40,327 nt of DNA from DASSTJ01 sp035707965 (GTDB lineage: Bacteria > Actinomycetota > Actinomycetes > Actinomycetales > Angustibacteraceae), in assembly GCA_035707965.1 (NCBI GenBank), contig DASSTJ010000118.1, forward strand, positions 1-40,327, written 5' to 3'. Positions within the stretch are counted from its first letter, which is position 1, and the number at the start of each line of letters is the position of its first letter. Below are positions 33,544 through 40,327 of the stretch, piece by piece. Position numbers and translations under genes: made by a program. Under the pieces are notes generated by a model. It did no database searches, had not been told where the DNA came from, and saw only the letters and a program-made list of their open reading frames with translations.

Positions 33544-34992
33544 ATGCAAGGACCAGCCCTGTGGCTGACGGTGGGCCTGGGAACCACGAGCGCGGTCGCG
33601 ATGGTCGTGCTGGTCTTCCTGCTCGTCGCCCGGGACCGGGAACGCGACCGCATCGCCCGTCGCGACCCCCTGACCCAGCTCGGCAACCGACGGCTGCTCT
33701 CGGAGGTGGCGGAGCGGGTGCTGGGCGGCATCGAGGAGATGGACGGCGACGGCAGTCACGGCCCGGCGCTGCTGCTCGTCGACCTGGACGGCTTCAAGGA
33801 CGTCAACGACACCCTGGGCCACGCGGCCGGTGACGAGGTGCTCGTGCAGGTCGCTCACCAGCTGGTCGCGGCCGCGGGTCAAGACGCCCTCGTCACACGG
33901 CTGGGCGGCGACGAGTTCGCGGTCCTCCTGCGCAACCCGATCAACGCGAAGGGCGCAACGACCCGCGCCAAGCGGATCCTCGGCGGCCTGACCATGGGCG
34001 ACTTCCGCACGCTCGACGTCACGCTCGACGTGCGGGCGAGCATCGGTGTCGCCGTCGCGCCCCGGGACGGCCGCACGCTGAGCGAGCTGCTGCAGCGCGC
34101 CGACATCGCCATGTACCAGGCAAAGCGTGACCGCGCCGGCGTGGCCTGCTACGACCCGAACGAGGACGAGCACACCACCGACCGGCTCACGACGCTCGGC
34201 CATCTCCGCGACGCCATGCTCGAGGGCCAGCTGCACCTGCGGTACCAGCCGGTGATCCGGGCACGAGACCGTCAGCTCATCGGGTTCGAGGCCCTGCTGC
34301 GCTGGGACCACCCCGAGCGGGGCCTGCTGCTGCCGGCGGAGTTCGTGCCGATCGCCGAGCGCACCAGCCTCATCCACGCGCTCACCCGCTGGGTGCTCCT
34401 CACCGCCGTGCGCGACGCCGCACGCTGGCGGCAGAGGGGCCTCACGGCATCCGTCGCCGTCAACATCAGCCCGGTGTCGCTGGAGGAGGGGCTGCTCGGC
34501 ATCATCGATGAAGTGCTCGCCCTCAACCGGTGGCCGTCCGAGCTGCTCATCCTCGAGATCACCGAGAGCGCCGTGACCGAGCGCCCGGAGCTCGCGCGGG
34601 TCATCGTGTCGCAGCTGCGGCAGCGCGGCCTGCAGGTCTCGGTGGACGACTTCGGGGCAGGCTTCACCAGCCTCTCCCAGCTGCGCGGCCTGCCGGTGCA
34701 CCAGCTGAAGATCGACCGGCAGTTCGTGACCGACCTCGAGGTCTCGCCGCAGGACGACGCGGTGATCTCCTCCATCATCGAGCTCGGCCACCGGCTCGGC
34801 CTCACGATCGTGGCGGAGGGCGTCGAGACCGAGGCCGCCGCTGTGCGGCTGCGCACTCTCGACTGTGACGACCTCCAGGGCTTCTGGTTCGCCCGGCCGA
34901 TGGTCGCCGCAGACATCCTGGGCTGGGCCGATGAGCACGCCGAGCGTTTCGCCGACGAACGCGACGTCGACCAGACCACCGTCGGCGGCTGA
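33544..34992 (+). CDS. GGDEF-EAL cyclic-di-GMP synthase/phosphodiesterase, membrane anchored
   Basis: Makes and/or breaks the second messenger cyclic di-GMP. The 482 residues start with one membrane helix (about 7-29) and no sensor domain. The GGDEF domain has DPLTQLGNRR, LDGFKDVNDTLGH and an intact GGDEF at 121-125. The usual RxxD inhibitory site five residues before it is absent. The EAL domain has EAL at 249-251 (GFEALLRWDHP), NISP, LEITESAV, DDFGAGFTSL, LKIDRQFV, AEGVET and QGFWFARP, so the metal and catalytic residues look complete. Both activities are therefore possible. GGAGG lies nine bases before the ATG. A possible flagellar-type promoter precedes it. Confidence 0.95.
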   Translation: MQGPALWLTVGLGTTSAVAMVVLVFLLVARDRERDRIARRDPLTQLGNRRLLSEVAERVLGGIEEMDGDGSHGPALLLVDLDGFKDVNDTLGHAAGDEVLVQVAHQLVAAAGQDALVTRLGGDEFAVLLRNPINAKGATTRAKRILGGLTMGDFRTLDVTLDVRASIGVAVAPRDGRTLSELLQRADIAMYQAKRDRAGVACYDPNEDEHTTDRLTTLGHLRDAMLEGQLHLRYQPVIRARDRQLIGFEALLRWDHPERGLLLPAEFVPIAERTSLIHALTRWVLLTAVRDAARWRQRGLTASVAVNISPVSLEEGLLGIIDEVLALNRWPSELLILEITESAVTERPELARVIVSQLRQRGLQVSVDDFGAGFTSLSQLRGLPVHQLKIDRQFVTDLEVSPQDDAVISSIIELGHRLGLTIVAEGVETEAAAVRLRTLDCDDLQGFWFARPMVAADILGWADEHAERFADERDVDQTTVGG

Positions 34993-35004
34993 CCGACGAC
35001 CACC

Positions 35005-35044
35005 CTGTCACCGGCCTGACAGCGGACGGCGTACTCTGGCCCCC
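35005..35044 (+). promoter_or_regulatory. Promoter of the DUF4129-MoxR operon, likely leaderless, with dyad
   Basis: TACTCT (35032-35037) fits the actinobacterial -10 pattern TANNNT and ends seven bases before the GTG at 35045. Transcription would then start at or next to the start codon, and no ribosome binding site is present. Immediately upstream, CTGTCA-CCGGCC-TGACAG (35005-35022) is a six-base-arm dyad overlapping the expected -35 region. It could be an operator, or a terminator hairpin of the preceding gene. Confidence 0.5.
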
Positions 35045-35884
35045 GTGCCAGCGCCGACGCCCCGCACGACTGGCGCCTCCGCGGTGGCGACGGCTGCGTC
35101 GTCGGCGCCGCGAGCCGCCGGGGCGGCTCCTCGAACCGTCCGGCTCCCGAGGTGGGCCGCGCTCTGCGGCGGGGTGACGGGGCTGGGGCTGCTGGTGCTG
35201 GCCGCGACGGCCGACCCCGTCCCGATGCTGAGCCGGTCACAGGCACCCCCGACCGGCCGTCCGCCCGGCCCGTTGGCGACAGCGTCCGCGACGGCATCAG
35301 GGCCCAACGGGACCCCGACGCCGGACCAGATCACCCCCTACGACGCTTCGTGGGTCCGGCCGCTCGTCCTCGGCGTCCTCATCGTCGTCGGCGCCGTCGT
35401 GCTCCTCGGCACGGCCGTCGCCGTCGTCCAGATGGCCCGTCGCCTGTGGGAGGACCGGTGGCAGGCCCCGGGGGTCGCCCGATCCATCGGCGGCGACCAG
35501 CTCGAGGTGGACCTCACCTCCCCGGGCCAGGCGATCGTCGACGCCGCCGAGCAGATGGCCCAGGCGCTGCGGTCGGGGAGTCCCCGCAACGCCGTCGTCC
35601 AGTGCTGGCTGGTCCTCGTGCGCTCGCTCGAGCAGCACGGCGTGACGCCTGATCCGGCGCACTCCCCGACCGAGCTGACTCGCGCGGCGCTGACGCAGCT
35701 CTCGACCGACGCCCGCGCAGCCGACGAGCTCACCTCGCTGTTCCTCGAGGCGCGGTTCAGCGAGCACCTGATCGGTGAGCTCGAACGGCAACGCGCGCTG
35801 TCGGCCCTGCAGCGGGTGGTATCGGGGTTGGACGGGACGCGTGGCGCCGAGTCCCGATCCGTTCCTGTCGGCGGTGCTTCGTGA
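35045..35884 (+). CDS. DUF4129 domain membrane protein
   Basis: From the GTG at 35045 the protein has 279 residues. An Ala/Pro-rich N-terminus leads to a first hydrophobic segment (WAALCGGVTGLGLLVLAATA), a Ser/Thr/Pro-rich outside loop, a second segment (LVLGVLIVVGAVVLLGTAVAVV, about 107-128), and a cytoplasmic DUF4129-like domain. The domain is recognised by RSGSPRNAVVQCWLVLVRSL, LEQHGVTPDPAHSPTEL and LFLEARFSEHLI. Such proteins usually accompany MoxR ATPases, DUF58 proteins and transglutaminases. The stop overlaps the next start (GTGA). The role is unknown; the set is thought to act at the cell envelope. Confidence 0.85.
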   Translation: MPAPTPRTTGASAVATAASSAPRAAGAAPRTVRLPRWAALCGGVTGLGLLVLAATADPVPMLSRSQAPPTGRPPGPLATASATASGPNGTPTPDQITPYDASWVRPLVLGVLIVVGAVVLLGTAVAVVQMARRLWEDRWQAPGVARSIGGDQLEVDLTSPGQAIVDAAEQMAQALRSGSPRNAVVQCWLVLVRSLEQHGVTPDPAHSPTELTRAALTQLSTDARAADELTSLFLEARFSEHLIGELERQRALSALQRVVSGLDGTRGAESRSVPVGGAS

Positions 35885-36428
35885 GCAGCCGAGGCCGGCG
35901 CACGGTCCTGGCGACCACCGCAGGAACCCTCGGCATCTGGGGCGTCGTCTGGGCGGTCGGCGCCGCGGCCGGATGGCACCCTGCGCCGCTCCTGATCCTG
36001 GCGACGACCACCCTCGCCGCCGTGCTGTGGCGACTGCTCGCGGCGGTCGGCTCCACCACCGCGACGCTGCCGCGGGTGCACGTGCGCGTCGTCCCGAGCA
36101 GCCCGGTCGGCGAGGACCCGCGCCTGCTCCGGCACCAGCTGCAGCTCGACGACGCCACCGGAGACCCGCCGTCCTGCCGTCCGGTGCTCACGCGCATCAG
36201 CGAGCTGGCCGTGGAGCGGCTGCGGCTGGCCGACCCCAGCGACCCCCGTGAGCCGGCGGCGCGGGCGGACGTCCTGGGGCCGAGGCTGGCCGCGCTGCTG
36301 GACCAGCGCCCGCCTGACCGCACGCAGCTGTCCCCCCGCGAGCTCACGCGCCTCGTCGACGACCTCGAGGCGCTCCGTGTCGGCCCGTCCGCCGCAGCCG
36401 TCCACCTACGAGAGGACCCCGCCGCGCC

Positions 36429-36432
<4 letters not shown>
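35881..36432 (+). CDS. Hypothetical membrane protein of the MoxR operon
   Basis: No family recognised. The GTG at 35881 overlaps the previous stop and gives 183 residues. Two hydrophobic segments (LGIWGVVWAVGAAAG, and PLLILATTTLAAVLWRLLAAV) occupy about 15-58, followed by a polar cytoplasmic domain of about 125 residues rich in Arg, Leu, Asp and Pro (QLQLDDATGDPP, LTRISELAVERLRLADPSDP, ELTRLVDDLEALR). The stop overlaps the moxR ATG (ATGA). Its place between DUF4129 and moxR suggests a role with the MoxR machine. Confidence 0.75.
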
Positions 36433-37439
<1,007 letters not shown>

Positions 37440-37463
37440 CCGACCTGCCATGAGCGCGCGCCG

Positions 37464-38939
37464 ATGACCAGCCCGTCCGTCGCTCCCGTCGGCGACGACA
37501 ACCGCGCGTCCACCACGATGCGAGCGGTGCCCGCGCACGGGACGGCTGCCGCGCTCGGCTGGCATCCGACCCCGTCACTGCTGCGGGCGCTCTTCGGCGG
37601 CCTGCTGCTCAGCGGTCTCGCTGTGGTGACCGGCAGACCCGCTCTGCTGGTGCTCGGCGTGCCGCTGCTGGTCACCGGGCTCTGGTCGCTCGCCCAACGA
37701 CCCTCGGGCGGCGAGGTCCCGGTGCACAGCGGCCTCGCCCCGGACGTGCTGCGCGAGGGACAGGCCGGGCGGCTCGTCGCGCAGCTGGACCTGCGGCGAC
37801 AGCCGGACGCGCTCTGGCTGACGATGGACGCCGTGGAGAACGTCGCTCTCGACCCGGCACCGGGTGCGCGGACGGGACGTCCCGGCCCCGCGCCGTCCCG
37901 GCCCGTCCTGCGGAGCCTGCTGGAGCCGCCCGAGTCCGACCAGCCGTTCACCGCCGAGGTGTCGCTCAGCATCACGCCGCTGCGGTGGGGGCACCACGTG
38001 CTCGGCGAGGCTCGGGTGGGCGTCACCGCCGCGGGAGGAGGGTTCCGATGGGGGCCCATCACGCTTCCGACCGCCGAGCTCACGGTGCTGCCGCTGCCAG
38101 GTCCGGCGGAGACGTCCGCCCCGGCACCGCACCCCGTCGGCCTCGTCGGCCAGCACCGGTCGCGCTCGGTGGGCGAGGGCAGCGAGCTCGCCGGCGTGCG
38201 CCCGTTCGTCGCCGGCGACCGGCTGCGCCGGATCAGCTGGCGAGCGTCGCTGCGACCTGAGGCGGTGCGTCGGGGCCAGCTCGTGGTGGCGGCCACCCAC
38301 GCCGACCAGGACGCGGGGGTGCTGGTGGTCGTCGACGCGGTGGGCGACGTCGGGGTGAGCGAGGGACTCCACGGAACATCCAGCAGCCTCGACGTCACCG
38401 TGCGAGCCGCCGCGGGGATCGTCGAGCACTATCTCTCGACGGGTGACCGGGTAGGCCTGCAGGTGCTGGAACGGCGCCGGGTGCTCACCCTGCCGACGCA
38501 CTCCGGCGCGCTGCACCGGCGACGCGCGCTGCTCATGCTGGCGCAGACCGGCCAGACGTCCGGGCCGATCGCGCGCCGCCTCACGTGGTCCGGCCCCCCG
38601 CACCTCGCGCTGGGCGCCCGCTCCGGCAGCCTCGTCGTCCTCGTGTCACCGCTGCTCTCATCGCAGGTGCTCACCCAGGCCGTGACCCTGTCCCGGCACC
38701 GTACGACCGTGGTCGTGGTCGACACGTTGCCCACCGACGTGGTGCTGCCCGAGCTGGGTCACCGCTGGTCGCGTGCCCTGGCGTGGCGGCTGCGCGTCAT
38801 CGAGCACGACCACACCGCTCGGTCGCTCGCCCTGGCGGGCCTGCCTGTCGTCGCCTGGCACGGCGCAGGCAGCCTGGACGCCGTGCTTCGCGTGGCGAGC
38901 CGACGTCCCCCGTCGCTGACGGCGGGGGCGCGGCGATGA
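37464..38939 (+). CDS. DUF58 domain protein
   Basis: Common partner of MoxR ATPases. The ATG at 37464 gives 491 residues. Two hydrophobic segments lie near 40-76 (LLRALFGGLLLSGLAVV, ALLVLGVPLLVTGLWSL), followed by a beta-rich region and the DUF58 signature GEGSELAGVRPFVAGDRLRR-ISWRASLR near 238-263. A vWA-like region follows (VLVVVDAVGDVG) but without an evident complete MIDAS, so metal binding is uncertain. The stop overlaps the next gene by four bases (ATGA). Function is thought to concern envelope or protein assembly. Confidence 0.9.
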   Translation: MTSPSVAPVGDDNRASTTMRAVPAHGTAAALGWHPTPSLLRALFGGLLLSGLAVVTGRPALLVLGVPLLVTGLWSLAQRPSGGEVPVHSGLAPDVLREGQAGRLVAQLDLRRQPDALWLTMDAVENVALDPAPGARTGRPGPAPSRPVLRSLLEPPESDQPFTAEVSLSITPLRWGHHVLGEARVGVTAAGGGFRWGPITLPTAELTVLPLPGPAETSAPAPHPVGLVGQHRSRSVGEGSELAGVRPFVAGDRLRRISWRASLRPEAVRRGQLVVAATHADQDAGVLVVVDAVGDVGVSEGLHGTSSSLDVTVRAAAGIVEHYLSTGDRVGLQVLERRRVLTLPTHSGALHRRRALLMLAQTGQTSGPIARRLTWSGPPHLALGARSGSLVVLVSPLLSSQVLTQAVTLSRHRTTVVVVDTLPTDVVLPELGHRWSRALAWRLRVIEHDHTARSLALAGLPVVAWHGAGSLDAVLRVASRRPPSLTAGARR

Positions 38940-39490
38940 GGTGGCGGAACGCGCTGGTGGCCGCGCTCGACGACCTCAGCCTGGCGGGAACGGCCCAGCG
39001 CGGTCTACGCCTGCTGGCCGTGCTCGCCGCTGCCGGCGCGTGGCTGGCAGGTGCCGCAGCCGGTGCCGGCGACTCCGAGCTCACGCTGGCCATCCTCATG
39101 CTCGCTGCCGCCTGGTGCGCGGTCACGCCCGACAGCCACGCCGGCCTCGTCGTCCCCGTGGCGCTCGGCTGGCAGTGGCTCGCGCACCTCGACCGGACGA
39201 CGACCGGGTGGGCGCTGGTCGCCGCGCTGGCCCTCGTGGTGTTCCACGCGGCCATGACGCTGGCGGCGACCGCGCCGGCGGCAGCCGACCTCCGCAGCGA
39301 CGTGGTGCTGCCGGCCGCGGGACGAGCAGGCGCGGTGGCTGTGGTCACCGTGGTGACGTGGGTGGCGGTGCGCTGGTCACCGGCAACCGGTCACGGCGGG
39401 TACCCGGCGCTCACGGTCGCGGCGCTGGTGCTCCTGGTGGTCGGGGCGGTACTGGCCACAGTGCGCGCGACGCACGGGCCGCCCGCCTGA
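38936..39490 (+). CDS. Hypothetical membrane protein, last gene of the MoxR operon
   Basis: No family recognised. The ATG at 38936 overlaps the DUF58 stop and gives 184 residues with about five to six hydrophobic segments (LLAVLAAAGAWLAGAAAG, LTLAILMLAAAWCAVTP, HAGLVVPVALGWQWLAHL, GWALVAALALVVFHAAMTL, GAVAVVTVVTWVAVRW, ALTVAALVLLVVGAVLATV) and little else. In related operons a transglutaminase-domain protein often sits here; this one has no such domain. Perhaps a reduced membrane portion of such a protein, but that is a guess. Confidence 0.8.
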   Translation: MRWRNALVAALDDLSLAGTAQRGLRLLAVLAAAGAWLAGAAAGAGDSELTLAILMLAAAWCAVTPDSHAGLVVPVALGWQWLAHLDRTTTGWALVAALALVVFHAAMTLAATAPAAADLRSDVVLPAAGRAGAVAVVTVVTWVAVRWSPATGHGGYPALTVAALVLLVVGAVLATVRATHGPPA

Positions 39491-39510
39491 CGCTGGGCTG
39501 CCTGACGCTC

Positions 39511-39534
39511 CGTCGGCGACCGCGTCGGCCGACG
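39511..39534. terminator. Hairpin between the converging MoxR operon and clpX
   Basis: CGTCGGC (39511-39517) and GCCGACG (39528-39534) pair around a ten-base loop, in the 50 bases between the two convergent stop codons. No U tracts. Probably a shared terminator. Confidence 0.45.
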
Positions 39535-39540
39535 TCCGCC

Positions 39541-40327
<787 letters not shown>

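Overview
The window is about 40 kb of very GC-rich DNA with the conserved gene order of an actinomycete (Actinomycetota) chromosome. Evidence includes four-base ATGA/GTGA gene overlaps, frequent GTG starts, an actinobacterial translational T-box before ileS, and the block mreB-mreC-mreD-mrdA-rodA / TIGR03960-TIGR03936 / rne / rplU-rpmA-obg-proB. A putative FliA-type promoter hints at a motile lineage such as Kineosporiales or relatives. That placement is inference, and no species is named.

Layout. 1-3894 (minus strand): rplU and rpmA, a 17-bp hairpin, then obg, proB and a small conserved gene. 3895-4526: rplU leader and a frameshifted remnant of a PemK/MazF-type toxin. 4527-9768 (minus): a three-gene membrane formate dehydrogenase operon. 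Its catalytic subunit reads through an in-frame UGA as selenocysteine, with a SECIS-like hairpin directly after the codon. This cassette separates rne from rplU, which are neighbours in many actinomycetes. 9912-16086 (minus): RNase E/G, a DUF2344 protein and a B12-binding radical SAM protein. 16222-17700 (plus): an acyltransferase-3 membrane protein and a 51-residue hydrophobic protein, both set into an otherwise minus-strand cluster. 17733-23571 (minus): the complete rod-shape/elongasome operon mreBCD-mrdA-rodA. 23737-26064 (minus): ndk, a DUF4233 membrane protein and folC. 26255-29530 (minus): ileS, preceded by a T-box leader.

From 29935 to 39490 everything is on the plus strand: a single-pass membrane protein with NQFG repeats, an archaeal-like valyl-tRNA synthetase, a GGDEF-EAL cyclic-di-GMP protein, and a tightly coupled DUF4129 / membrane protein / MoxR ATPase / DUF58 / membrane protein operon that probably starts as a leaderless transcript. 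The window closes with the C-terminal part of clpX on the minus strand (39541 to edge).

The strongest non-routine observations are the selenocysteine formate dehydrogenase with its SECIS, the ileS T-box, the broken mazF-like gene, and a palindromic intergenic repeat present at 26161-26216 and probably at the left edge. I found no clear case of an entirely unknown multi-gene system. The closest candidates are the NQFG-repeat protein and the two unnamed membrane proteins of the MoxR operon.
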